Source of the DNA: Odiellus spinosus
Lineage: Eukaryota > Arthropoda > Arachnida > Opiliones > Phalangiidae
Assembly (NCBI GenBank): GCA_963920705.1
Contig: OY987237.1
Coordinates: 7,098,601 to 7,162,600 of the forward strand
DNA length: 64,000 bases
Direction: 5' to 3'
In this document: positions 27,311 to 39,544 of the stretch, piece after piece
Layout of the letters: every line of letters starts with the position of its first letter
Position numbering within the stretch: the stretch's first letter is position 1
The notes under the pieces: generated by a model
What the model was told of the DNA's origin: nothing
Databases searched by the model: none
The model's input: the letters and a program-made list of their open reading frames with translations, nothing else
Position numbers and translations under genes: made by a program

Positions 27311-27645
27311 AAGGGAAACTTGGAGCTAAGTTTAAAATCGGGCCAAGCATATTATTTCAGCCTTCATTAGCGCTTGTAATGTCCCTAAATTAAGAGAATA
27401 GGTCGGTGTTTGATGACCAAGAGCTTGAACATCTTAATGTTACGACATTACAAGCCTTGTTGAAAGCTGAAAAGATATGATTGGCGTGAATTTATTTACT
27501 CTTAAATTCAAACTTAAATTCAAACTTAAGAAAATAAAAAATTAAAAACGTGTTTAAAAATTGTTTTAAAATTCTCGTTTTATGGCATCCGATTGATTCC
27601 AAAATTAAATTCAAAAGCTGTTCCATTTTAGCTCCAAGTTTCCAT
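27311..27645 (+). mobile_element. MITE B, copy 4 (most complete)
   Basis: The ends are AGGGAAACTTGGAGCTAA and TTAGCTCCAAGTTTCCAT, with TTAA on both sides (27307-27310 and 27646-27649). The interior has GTGTTTAAAAATTG and GGCATCCGATTGATTCC. No coding capacity. Confidence 0.85.
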
Positions 27646-27649
27646 TTAA

Positions 27650-29690
27650 ATTGCGACTTCAATTTATTAAATATGATATGAAAATAAAAATCATCTAAAA
27701 ACGACTTAAATCGGGAAATTAATATCGACATATCATAAATTAATAATTTGGCGAAGGAATTCTAATGACATCATTAAGAAATGTATATAGTTAGGCGCTA
27801 AGCCTAAATACAATTAAAAACCGACTTGTGGTCATCGCTATCGGGTTTCGTGGCTTACCTTAATGACGTCACTAGGATACTACCAAATTCAACTATAAAA
27901 AACAATTAAGCACGATATAGCTATAAAAATAAAGATTTGAATAGGTTTTAATAGAAATAATAAAATAGTAAATAATATTCCGAATCAGGTTATGTTCTTA
28001 TATCTTTTATTATCTAAATATATTTATATTTTTCCTTTATAACTCCCTATAACCCTTTGTACAAAAAAACTTCACGCATGACGACAACTTATAATTCAAA
28101 TAGTTTTTAATTCCAAAAATAAATAGCTCCTCGACTGGTGGTATAGTCCGAAAGGTTACGCGTCTATGCAAAGAATACAAAGCAGATTTCGTGTTGCTTA
28201 GAAAAAGATAATTGCCATTTTTCTTTAAACAAACACATTTTCCCGTTCGTCAGTCGCGAGGACGAAAGTCAATTTAACTACAACTAAAACTAGAATTGAA
28301 AGCAAAAAAAACCTACTATACAGTGGTTAGGTACTGCGCATTGGTGCATTTTTATTGTAATGAATTTCAACACTAACTGTTTACTAACAAGGTGTAAACA
28401 AATTTGATATTATTTTAATTACAATGACAATCTTCTAGTTGGTCAAAAATGGTCCAAATATGAAAATTCAAACCAAATCAGATCAAATAAAATATCATGA
28501 AATTCCTGAAAAAAATTTCCGCAAATCGGGAAAATAAACTATGGAGTTAACTTTGAATTATTGAATTTTTGATTTTTGTTTAATTGATAGAAAATTTAAA
28601 TTGTTAATCATAGAACAATATAAATCAGTAATCTTCTGCACGACCGTTGGTTAAATAGATTTCATGGAACTTCGTGCTAAAAGAGGCACACGCTAAGCAC
28701 CAAATCACCCGAATGACGTCGTTTCCCACGATGTAATTACTGTAACTGTAGCCTAAAGTAAAACTAAAACTAAAAACTGTTTCTAAGTCCCTACAAATGA
28801 GAAGAGTGAACCTAGCGAACGTCGCTCTTCGGAATTCACTAGGCCTACGACCCACCCTATCTTTTAGCGTGATTTTAAATGAACCTGACCCTAAAAATAA
28901 GAAAACTAGCGTGTTGAAGTCCACAAAATATTATAAAATAATTTAGAAGAAACCTAAACTGCGGGTAATTGTCATCTTTAACTATTACCTGAATTTTCAA
29001 ATTGCATTTGGCAGTCTCGAGTAAGTCGAAAATGTAATATCAGAATCTGATTAACAATCGTAGATTTTATCATTGAACCAATTGTCATATTTCAAAAGCT
29101 AATTAAAGGCTTAGACCGCGCTGCAGGGCGTTGAGTCAATTAGGTACCGAAAACGAAAGTAACATAGTTTGAACAAAAACCTAGGTTCAACCCTTTATTG
29201 TTATTTAAATTGCTTTCGAACGTGTACGGCTAACCTCAAAAAACAATCTTTTTATACTTTTTATATTCACAAAAACTTGCCTCTATTGAAAGTTAACGTG
29301 TTTCCATGGCTCATTATCAACCAAAACCCGTTGTCGTTGATCGTTAAGCTACATTATCATCCCGAGAAGGAAATTCTACTCCCCAAAATAGTAAAAAAGA
29401 TAAAAAAAAAAAAAAATGACATGCCCGGAAGTCCAAAGCAATGTTTTTTACCTTACCATATATGCACTTCAACAGATAATGAAAATTTGACTTCGTGTAA
29501 AACAAAAATTTAGAGATGAAATTGTTCGATAACGAAGACAAAAAGCTTCTTTTTAAAAGACAAGGCTTAGTAATTACGTGACAAATATTAATTGATATTA
29601 TTTTTAAATGAAGAATTCAACCTAACAACAAGTATTTTTTATAAAGGGTTAAAATATTATTATTTAAAACTTGTTTTTCAGTACTAAAAT
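27650..29690. other. Mostly unique sequence, no gene supported
   Basis: Moderately GC-richer around 28100-28930. The 99-codon minus frame (28625-28924) and 114-codon plus frame (29169-29513) match nothing I recognise and lack convincing splice sites. Confidence 0.45.
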
Positions 29691-30215
29691 TTGTGAGCAA
29701 ATAGTTTTGAAAATTGGACATTAACCACCTTGAAATCGATTCAAACCTTTAGAAACCGTTTCACTGGAGTCGGGTGAAATAAACTACGTTTACACTAGGA
29801 ACTTTGAAATCATTTTCAAACTTTTTGAATCTTCAAATCAATTTTTCAAGATAATAATTCTATATTTTGACAAAATATCTTTAGATTTGACCTTTAAAAT
29901 TTACAATTTGACCTTTTCAAAACGGTTAAAAAATCTTTTTTGAGGTCTTATGCTTAAATGACTCCGAAATGTTACGATTTGACCTTTCCAAAAGGGTTTA
30001 TGTGTGAACGTGACTCTCAAAACCGTCTTCCTCCAATCGATTTGAATCGATTTCTCATGCGCTTGCTTCGGGAACCAGTTTGAAATCGATTTATGAAGAC
30101 TATATATACGTGAACAGATGACAAGCTTAAAACGATTCCTGGCGATTTAAATATCGTTTAGATTTTGCGGTTTGAAATCGATTTTGAGAGATTGGTGTTA
30201 ACGTAGCTTTTTTTT
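29691..30215. repeat. Degenerate repeat with AATCGATTT words and inverted ends
   Basis: TTGAAATCGATT and its complement recur many times. AACTACGTTTACACTAGGA near 29782 is loosely inverted at 30190-30210 (GGTGTTAACGTAGC). It is probably an old foldback repeat. Confidence 0.4.
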
Positions 30216-30724
30216 TTTTGCCACTCGAGAGAGTTGTCCTTTAAGAACGATCATGGAGTTTTGTTGATATAAAAGATAGTGGGCTAAAAATAGTTGTCAA
30301 CCGGTGTGGTCTAAAATGGAATTATTTGAAAATTACTGACATTAATAAAACTAACTCAAGCGATAAATTAGCTCGCGAACTATAAGAGGACCAATCAAAA
30401 TCAAAACTGGATTAATATAGATTAGTACTATAGGGGCCATTATTTAATTTTCGGGGTGGTTTTGTTTCAACTTATTCTGTTTAAATATATATATATATTT
30501 TTTTCAAAATTAAGCTGATAGTACCACACATTTTAATATATATTTTACCCCATCACAAAATTAACGTTTTTTAGTTGTAAACATTGTAGGTTAAATTAAA
30601 CTGTAGCCAAGGCTTAGCAACTAGTGATTAAGGGAGGGCTAGAAAGAAAATTAATGATTCTGCTTCGAAAAATAAACACGTTTGATTCGTAAAACGTTCA
30701 GGAAGTGTCTTTGTCTGAAATGTA

Positions 30725-30985
30725 GAAAAATAGGCTTAGCTGGATTCATGAAGATGATAAATTTCTTCGCATTGATGGGTCTGCAACCAATGAGCAAAGG
30801 TTAACTCGAGATCTTGATAAGACTTCCTATTTAATATTCGATTGGTTAATGCGAATAAATTAATTATCTCCATGAATCCAGCCAAGCCTATTTTCATGGT
30901 AAGGTTTAAATTTTTTTTGTGGATTAGGCCTATTTGAACGATAAGGAATCGATAAAAAAATTTGGTTGTTATGTTGCATTCTCTA
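30725..30985 (+). mobile_element. MITE A-related fragment, decayed ends
   Basis: The foldback core is recognisable: AATAGGCTTAGCTGGATTCA on the left, TGAATCCAGCCAAGCCTATT on the right, then GTTGCATTCTCTAGG. The left terminal repeat is missing and the right TTAA is lost. Confidence 0.75.
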
Positions 30986-31499
30986 GGTCAATAATTCTAA
31001 TTCCGAACTCGCGGCAGACACTCGAAGTAAATTTTGATGCTTACGTGATTTAGTGTCTGGTCTTATGAAAGGCTGTTTTTGTTTTGTGTATAGTTATGTC
31101 TAATAATTAATTTTTCAAGGTGAAACTATACCTTCAGTTAATTTATTCGAAAGGGTTTTACAAGATACGTCACGCTATGCCTTAAAAAACCAATTGTTTT
31201 TTGAGGAAGATGTTCTTAAACGTAATTTCTGGGTTTTCTCAAATATATACCCTATATATAGTTTAGCGTATGACCATGAGAAATTTGAAATGAATAGAAT
31301 TATTATAATGTATAGTTTAAAATGTTTTCATAATTATTATTATTTTTTTTAAAACAAGGATACAAATTAACATTCTGAAAGTGAAAGGCCATATTTTATT
31401 TCGAAAACGAGTTTTGGGGAGGATTAAAATTGCTTAAAGTCCAAATTAATATTCGTCGTTCTTAAAATCAGTAAAAATGTTTTAACATTTATATTACAA

Positions 31500-32045
31500 A
31501 GTCCTGGAAAATCTGGAAGACATGGAAATGACAGGGGATCGAAAATGGCTCTAAATTGTCTAGGATAAGATATGGGATTTTAAAATTGTCCAATAATTCA
31601 GGAAAAAAATCAGGAAATTTGGAAGTGTCCAATAATTTAGGAGAAAAATCAGGAAATTTGGAAAATTGTCCAATAATTCAGGAGAAAAATAAGGAAATTT
31701 GGAAAAGTGTCCAATAATTCAGGAGAAAAATCAGGAAATTTGGAAAATTGTTCAATAATTTACTAGAAAAATCAGGAAATATTAAAATTGTCCAATAATT
31801 TAGGGAGAAAAATCAAGAAATTTGGAAAATTGTCCAATAATTCAGGAGAAAAATCAGGAATTTTGGAAAATTGTCCAATAACTCTTAGAAAAATCAGGAA
31901 ATGTTTGAAAATAAAATGCCCAGTGATTCGGAGAAAAATCAGGAATTTAATCGGGGAAAAAATTACGAAAACTACAAATGTCCAATAGTTCAGGGAAACC
32001 AAATAAGAAAATTTCAAAATTGTAAGAAAGTCAGGGAATTTAGTA
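31500..32045 (+). repeat. Minisatellite K relative with GTCCAATAATTCAGGAGAAA
   Basis: Units of about 41 bp combine TTGTCCAATAATTCAGGAG, AAAAATCAGGAAATTTGG and AAAA. Several frames are open on both strands only because of the repeat. Confidence 0.88.
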
Positions 32046-33031
32046 TTCGTAACTTAAACCAAATGCATGTTGTTTTTTTTTTTTTTTTTTTGAAACCAGA
32101 ATTTCGTAAACATTTAATAATATATAAAAACCTAATATTACCATACGTTTTTAAATAAAAGTCGCATTTTAAAAATTTTAAATGTTTGGAAGTAAAAGTT
32201 AAAATATAAATTGAAAAACTTTTAAAATTGAAATAATAACGATAAAAATGAAGATAAAGAAATACTAAGATTGAAAAAAAATTGTTCCACGTTGTGATTT
32301 TGTGATGAGCAACCAAAGAAACCCAATTTACTTTGAAAGTTTCGCTTCAGAATCCCCCCAATCAGAAAAAAACAAAAAAACAATTATATATCATTGTTAT
32401 ATTATTTTGTCGACATTTACAAGCGGGACAGCTGCGTTTTATTTTATAATTACGTTCAGGGAAGAAAACTGAATTAATAAACGTACTATAGGATATTTAT
32501 TAAAGCCTATAATAGCGAAATAACAATCGTATCATTCGACTACGGTCGTTTTTCGTTCCATCAAAAATTCATTTATATTTTTCAAGTTCACGACAAAATA
32601 AAAACTTTCCCGCGAGGTCTATCCCAAAAATTTCTATTTGCCGCATGAATTGATCGCCTTAAACCAATAATTGGTTTTGAAAAATAAAATGTCATTTTTT
32701 GAGACTACAGTACGTGTGAATCGCCCATTAGCGAAAGCGATTGACATGATAAAAAATTGTTTAGGGAAGCTCTGGATGTGTTTTGAAGGAAATGTTATTG
32801 GCCCCAAAAGATCATGATCTCTTCTCTAATCTCTCGCCAATTCGTACGTAATAAAAAACCCGCTCAAAATTGATTTCTAAACTATTTCCTGAAGAATAAT
32901 CAGTGATTTTTCGCGGCATACTCGATTTGAAACGAAAAGCCGATGATTTTTAAGATTAAAGGGATACTAAAATTATTTAATTTTTTTTTAAACAGTCTAA
33001 AATATATTTTTTGGTTTGTTTTCTCTTTCAG
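32046..33031. other. Unique sequence, no gene seen
   Basis: A T-run of about 18 lies near 32072. No gene recognised. Confidence 0.45.
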
Positions 33032-33105
33032 AATACGACTTTGAATACGAGGATTCAGTCTTGGATCCAATAAAATTTCACCGGAACCAATCCTGAGCTT
33101 TCAAA
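33032..33105 (+). other. Exon-like 74-bp block between strong splice signals
   Basis: It is preceded by a pyrimidine-rich acceptor (TTTGTTTTCTCTTTCAG) and followed by AAA|GTAAGTTT, a near-consensus donor. All three frames contain a stop. The longest reads YDFEYEDSVLDPIKFHRNQS and then a stop. It could be a non-coding 5' exon, a stop-containing alternative exon, or chance. No partner exon is identified. Confidence 0.3.
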
Positions 33106-33189
33106 GTAAGTTTAAATTATATATGGTGACTTTTAACTAATTTTTAAATTGATTAGTTTGGTTTGAAACTATTTTTTTAACTTGGCCTT

Positions 33190-33790
33190 AGTAATGATAT
33201 CTGTTTCTTAAAATAAGCTTAGCAATGACCTTTATTATTGAACTAGGCTTAACAATGACCTTTATTATTGAACTAGGCTTAGCAATGACCTTTATTATTG
33301 AACTAGGCTTAGCAATGACCTTTATTATTGAACTAGGCTTAGCTGTAACGTTTATATTTAAAGTAGGCTTAGCAATGACCTTTATTATTGAACTAGGGTT
33401 AGCAATGACCTTTATAATTGAACTAGGCTTAGCTGTAACGTTTATATTTAAAGTAGGCTTAGCAAAGACCCGTACCTTTGAAGTAGGTTTAGCAATGCCT
33501 CTTTTTTTATTTATGCCTATTAATTACACTTTTTAATTAGGCCTAGCATTGAACATTATTATTGTACTATTATGTTATGTTACCCTTATCGTTGAACTAA
33601 GCTTAGAAATTACCCTTTTCTTTTAACAAGGCTTAGCAAATACGCTCATTTTTAATTTAGGCTTCAGTAATAGTTCCTTCTCTTTTTAATTAGGCTTAAC
33701 AAAGCCCCTTTTTTAAATATAGGCTTAGCAATAAATCTTATCGTTGAACTAGGCTTAGAAATTCCGCCATAGTCTTAAACTTTTGAACTA
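33190..33790 (+). repeat. 30-bp minisatellite with ACTAGGCTTAGCAATGACC
   Basis: About nine good 30-bp units (33210-33500), then looser derivatives to about 33790, all carrying AGGCTTAG variants. The open frame here (repeated MTFIIELGLA) is a by-product of a unit length divisible by three. Confidence 0.92.
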
Positions 33791-33995
33791 TATTCTTCGC
33801 AATGACCTTTATAAAAATGAGAACGCATCCATGTCTATGTAACTTAACGAAACAACGGTAAAAACTATCTAGTTCAATTTCAAAACAAGATTATTTAATC
33901 GCATTCAATATCTCTTTATCCTGTAAGATGTTCTTGTATTGGTAAAAGCTACGGAATGATATTCGAAAAGACTTGTTTCGGATCGTTAGTTTCGA

Positions 33996-34009
33996 CCGCT
34001 AGAGGGCGC
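33996..34009 (+). promoter_or_regulatory. CTCF-like motif CCGCTAGAGGGCGC
   Basis: It matches the CTCF consensus CCASYAGRKGGCRS at 13 of 14 positions, just right of the 33-kb minisatellite. CTCF is conserved in many insects. Binding is untested. Confidence 0.4.
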
Positions 34010-34729
34010 GCGAATGATTTAATTCATTTTTCATTATGTTCCGAAAAACAGAATTTGTTTTACCTAAAACATAACATTTATTCGCGAACAGTATTACAAT
34101 TAAGTTAAAATCGGGGGGCGATTTAACCCGATAGGAGTAAAAAGTAGTGTCGTAATATTTTTTACGAACCTGAAAAGGTTTCCGATAGAAACATTTCGAA
34201 ATATTTTCAAATCTTTTTTGAGATTCGCAGCAATGCGTGACTTTTTCTTATTGTATATTTTATTTTATATAACTAATACGATTTGTAACAACGAGGATGG
34301 TCAAGATATATTCGTTGGAAGAGCCTAAAATGTCTTGATAGTTTTTGAAGAAACTTTATGTTCAATTTTAAAACTGAAAAGGTCTTAGAATTCTCGTGAG
34401 AAATTCCCATTTTTTTTCTTCTAAATTTTATTTTTTTGTCAAAATGATTGGCAAATAAGTTTACACAATTTGATTTGAGAGAAAAAAAATGTCTTTTGAT
34501 TTTACCTACCCGCATGACTTGGCAATTGTTAGGTAACTTGTATGATTTGAAGCTTTTGCTTTATTTAAGTTTGATTTTTATTCCGTCTCGGAAGTTACAT
34601 TTTAACTTGGGTCATGTTCAAATATTACCGATCATTTTTTAAGAGTTTTAGATGTAATAAGTACAAGAAATTTATGTAGTTATTACGGGTGAAAATATTG
34701 AAAGAAGATGGTGGGTAAATTTTGAAATA

Positions 34730-35605
34730 TATATATAAATAGTTTAATTTTAATTAGTTTGGGATTTTATTTGGATATATTTTGTAGCTAGTTTTGGGGA
34801 TTTTATTTGAATAAATTTGTTGATAGTTTGAGGATATTAATTGGATAAATTTGTAGTTAGTTTTAGAATTTTATTTGGATGAATCTTTAGATAGTTTGGG
34901 AATTATCTTTTGAAAATTATCTACCATAATTTGAAAAATTGAATTGTAGGTAAGTTTAGATATTATCTAGATGAATTGTAGAAAAGTTTGGATATATCTA
35001 GATAAATTGTAGGAAAGTTTGGATATTATTTAGATAAATTGTAGAAAAGTTTGGATATTATCTAGATAAATTGTAGAAAAGTTTGGATATTATCTAGATA
35101 AATTGTAGAAAAGTTTGGATATTATCTAGATAAATTGTAGAAAAGTTTGGATAGTTTATTAAATTGTAGAAAAGTTTGGATAGTTTATTAAATTGTAGAA
35201 ATGTTTGGATAGTTTATTAAATTGTAGAAAAGTTTGGATAGTTTATTAAGTTGTAGAAAGGTTTGGATAGTATCTAGATAAATTTTAGATAAGTTTGGAT
35301 AGTATCTAGATAAATTGTAGATAAGTTTGGATAGTTTATTAAATTGTAGAAAAGTTTGGATAATTTATTAAGTTGTAGAAAGGTTTGGATAGTATCTAGA
35401 TAAATTGTAGATAAGTTTGGATAGTATCTAGATAAATTGTAGATAAGTTTGGATAGTATCTAGATAAATTGTAGATAAGTTTGGATAGTATCTAGATAAA
35501 TTGTAGATAAGTTTGGATAGTATCTAGATAAATAGTAGAAAAGTTTAGATAGTATCGAGATAAATTGTAGATAAGTTTGGATAATATCTAAACTGTATCA
35601 TTCTA
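34730..35605 (+). repeat. 32-bp minisatellite with AAGTTTGGATAGTATCTAGA
   Basis: The core unit is GTAGATAAGTTTGGATAG plus TATCTAGATAAATT (32 bp). A 24-bp short variant (AAGTTTGGATAGTTTATTAA) is interspersed at 35140-35370. Confidence 0.93.
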
Positions 35606-36131
35606 AGAAAAAATTTCGATAATGATTATTATAAAGACTAGTTTGGTAATCTTATTAATAATAATTTGAAAGTTACATAGCCCTAGGAAAGTTTCTTGGT
35701 ATAATCGAATGAATAATTCTCATACCTTAGTAAAAAAAAATTATCTTGGTTTCTTTGAAAATTAATAGTTTAATTTCACTTTATATAATGGGAATGAGGG
35801 GTGGGGGTGTGATTTCAATTGCTCATTGGCGCTTTCTCTTTCCACATTGAAAAGATGCTTCGAAGCAATACCGTAAATAATCTCATTACTCACGGATTGA
35901 ATATGAATTTAACGCTTTTTGCGTGAGATAGAGAGTATATTACGCAAAATGAGCATTTTACAAGCTCAAAAGTCAAGAACCTCGAGCTAGTCAATAACGT
36001 ACCATCTTAAATTCTATTTAGTTTCGTTCAAAACGTCCGCGGATATGAGATTTTGTCTCGGCTCACTGAATTCCTATTATTATTTTACTCAATAACATCT
36101 TAACGTACAACTCTCACCCCGTAAGCTTTAA

Positions 36132-36500
36132 AGAGAGAATGCAACCGAATAACAATGAGTTTTTTATCGATTCCTTATCGTTTAACTAGGCCTAATCCGC
36201 CGATAAAAAGTTTACGAAACAAATATTAATTTCGGAATCACTGGGTGCCAAAAAACTATTATTATGGTGGCCAAACGCCACTTACGCCAGCCTATTCTTT
36301 TAATATTAGGTAGGACATTACAAGGGCTGTTGAAGGCACATATGATTGGTCCAAAACTTCACCAAACTTTAGAAATTAATTTAAACACCAAAAACTTGTC
36401 TAATAATTGTTTAAAAATTCTTGAATACTTTTTTTTGGCATCCGGTGATTCCGAAAATAAATTCAAAAGCTGGTCCATTTATAGCTGGACGAGTTTCCCT
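36132..36500 (+). mobile_element. Composite MITE: A left end joined to B right part
   Basis: TTAA (36128-36131) precedes AGAGAGAATGCAACC and family A sequence to about 36229. It switches directly into family B (TTTCGGAATCACTGGGTGCC) and ends GAGTTTCCCT with TTAA (36501-36504). Both outer ends keep TTAA. Confidence 0.8.
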
Positions 36501-36560
36501 TTAACTCGCCCTTGCTTGACACTTTTCAAAGTATCTCCTTATGATATTATATACTATCAT

Positions 36561-36873
36561 CAAGAATCCATTCAGGTTCCATAAGAATATGGGAGCATAG
36601 CTTTAGCCTCTGGTACCATCCTCCCAAACTTTGTAACAAAAGTTCGTCTGCAATTTTCGCAACATTTGTACCCTTAGATCTTTTTTCGGTCGGCTCCATT
36701 TTTATTACCCGAAATATGTCAAGGTCGTTAGTGGCGTGGGTTAATAATAGATTTCAGGAGCGATTTACTTGAAAAATCAATTCGAATCGGACGAACTTTT
36801 GCTACAAAGTTTGGGAGGATGGTTATTGAATCGCGGCCCTCCCATATTCTTATGGAACCTGGATGAATTCTTG
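36561..36873 (+). mobile_element. MITE D, copy 1 (7-bp duplication CTATCAT)
   Basis: Terminal repeats of about 32 bp begin CAAGAATCCATTCAGGTTCC and end with the complement (ATTCTTG). CTATCAT flanks both ends (36554-36560 and 36874-36880). A second inverted pair (CATCCTCCCAAACTTTGTA) lies inside. It has no transposase. A 7-bp duplication with CA...TG ends is compatible with P-type elements, but that is inference. Confidence 0.9.
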
Positions 36874-36880
36874 CTATCAT

Positions 36881-37597
36881 AGAAATGATAGAAGCTGTAA
36901 GACAGCCCAGGCACGCGACACTATTAAGCTAAACTGGAGGCCAAATAAATACCCGATATTAAAAAATAGGGTTAAAAACAGGTTTTTTTACGATTTCGGG
37001 GAACTTAAAATTTTAAACGACTTAATTTTTGGCGTATTCATTCGAGGAAGTTTTAGCTAGAAGGGAAAAATTACACTTTGGCACGTTAGACCCCATGAGT
37101 CGAGGTACTCCATACTTGAAGTCGAAAGGAAATGCACGAATTTTAATTCAACACACGTCATGTAAGGAAGATATAACTAGTCATAGTCGAGACAGTTAGG
37201 CTTAACTTCGCATCACGATCGCATCTTTTCTTTTAGGGATATTTGAAGTCTCAGTAGTGAATGAATGTTTTTTTTTTAATAAATTTTGTCCACTCAACGA
37301 CTCCAAATAACGAATAAAATAATTTTAATTGAACCGGAAAATGGAGATCCTGAAAAGTCATTAAACTTTTGAATATATAACTATATTTTTAATACAAATT
37401 AGTCAATCCTTACACGAATATCTCTTTTAAAACTGCTGTTTCCACGATATCGTTGAATATATGTATTTCAGGTATTATTATAAGAATAAAGGCTAGTATT
37501 CGGTCAAAAGCTTCTGTTAAAGGTGAACCGTCATTGCAATGCGAATATGTCTATCGGCATTCCATAGATTAATTTGGGTTCGTTTGTAGAGCTCGGA
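36881..37597. other. Unique sequence, no gene seen
   Basis: No gene, RNA or repeat recognised. Confidence 0.45.
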
Positions 37598-38030
37598 ATC
37601 GGATAATTATTAACTTAGGATGTCCATTTCGGATAAAACCACAAATTATATAAACAGACGCGTATCAAATGGATACGAATTAGACCCGGAGATGAAATTT
37701 CAAGCTCGATTAATAAACAAATTACGCGTTTTTTCGAACGGATAACGCCAAGATAAAAATACGACGTTTCTCGAAATCCGTGTAGAATGAAATATAATAA
37801 TTATATTTTAATCTAAATTGAAACAGCGACTAAGTGACTATATTCTATAGCTTCGAGATCTCAATTTGGGTTAAAATCGGCGAAGAAACTCGAGTTTCAA
37901 ATTGTTTTTATCGGCGAATGAATAACAATGAGTACGAATAAAAAGTTCCCGTTATATTCGGGTTATGTTTTCTCGAATGGATAATATCTGATTGACATTC
38001 ACGAAGCTTTTATTCAATTAAGCTCTAACC
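37598..38030 (+). repeat. Dispersed repeat H, copy 2
   Basis: Partner of 1317-1795, same orientation, with a few small indels. Class unknown. Confidence 0.75.
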
Positions 38031-38777
38031 TTTTGTACTATTTGTAACATTTAGAAACATATTTTTAATATTTAGTAATGTTTCAAAAATATTATTCCCA
38101 CGGTAGCTGGTAACTTTTAATAAAAAAAGGTTTAAATTCATTTCGATATTACTAAGAAGGAGACATTTCCTTTGCCCTTTAACCCTGTTTAGGATTAAAC
38201 TTGGACTTAAATTAAATTCAACGCACGAAAAATCTAGTTTGTAAATAACTTCTGAACTGTTACTCATACCACAATATCAGACGTGCTTATGCTTTTAAAA
38301 ATTTTTAAAACAAAATATTCCACTTTTCAAGTTGATGTTGCGTTGGGTCCACAAAATGACCTAACACACGTACGAAAATTGGTTCTGGTTGCGTTACTAC
38401 AAAGGGTCAAACCATGGCACCACAAAATATAAGGTTTAAATTTACCGGTTTTATGCTAAACCTTTAAAAAAAAATAAAAAAAAATTAAAAAAATATAAAA
38501 CGTATTTTGAGGTGAGTTACCGCGGTGGCCAATCACTCCCAATTTTAAAAGAGACGTTTGCTTTAGACTTTAAGAACAAGAAAATATTTCTTTTATCTCT
38601 GTTCTCTAGGAAAGGATATTTTCTATAGATTTTCGTAGAGAATAGAATATTTGAATACTCAAACCACCCAATCTAGGTGCAGTAACTCCTTAGAAAATAA
38701 CTATTTAAAAAATATATTTTAAAATTTGGTTTTAAGCCTTAACTCTTTAGTAGCTATAATATTATATTTTTTGAATC
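38031..38777. other. AT-rich sequence, no gene seen
   Basis: Nothing recognisable. Confidence 0.45.
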
Positions 38778-38781
38778 TTCA

Positions 38782-39197
38782 AAGGGAGGATGCAACCTAA
38801 TAACAAGAGATAGCCCTAATCCACCAGAAAAAAAATAAATTGAAATAGATTTAAAACTTACCCTGAAAATAGGCTTAGCTGGATTCATGGAGATCCTGAA
38901 TTTCTTCGCATTGATGGGTCAGCGACCAATCGAATGTGATTGGAAGTCTCATGGAGATCTCGCTTTAACGACGGACCTTCGCTCATTGGTCGATGACCCT
39001 TCAAGTGCGAAGAACTTCAGGATCTCCATGAATTCCGCTAAGCCTATTTTAAGTTTACTTTTCACTCACGTAAAATGTCTTAGTTTAACGTTAACAATGT
39101 TACGCTTTTGAGTCTTCTAAGCTTAACGACATTTTAAACTCTCTGTGGATCCTTGTTAAGCTTAATTTCCTAGCTTAATATTGGTTTGTAATTTTTT
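38782..39197 (+). mobile_element. MITE A, copy 7 (right end eroded)
   Basis: It begins AAGGGAGGATGCAACC after TTCA (a decayed TTAA). The foldback core has AGGCTTAGCTGGATTCATGG and its inverse. The right terminus is degenerate, with extra sequence inserted after 39055. Confidence 0.75.
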
Positions 39198-39544
39198 CCT
39201 CGTACTTTTAAAGTCTCATTCTCAATTTGAAAATAAGACTTCTCGTCTTAATTATAACTTAAATAAATTATAAACATATTTTTTAAAGGGGCTAAGTTGT
39301 AAGATAAATGCTCTGAGATTTTATCGAATTTACACGCGAAGTGTTAACGATGAAACGATAAATAATTCAAATAAACAAAAAGTTAATAATAACGCAATTG
39401 ACAGCTCTATAATTTCATAAACATCGCGCGAGAAAAATAAAGATAAAAGACCACGATAACGTAAATAGTCAAACAGATAAAGAATTTTATAATTTTTGGA
39501 GAATTTAGACGTTACGCGCCATTTAATCTTTCAATCACGAGCTC

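Noticed and set aside
28130..28205. tRNA-like stretch (CTCCTCGACTGGTGGTATAG...)
   Set aside because: No cloverleaf can be drawn with a paired acceptor stem, and there is no B box.
33225..33536. 103-codon frame with repeated MTFIIELGLA
   Set aside because: Open only because the 30-bp minisatellite unit is divisible by three and lacks stops in that frame.
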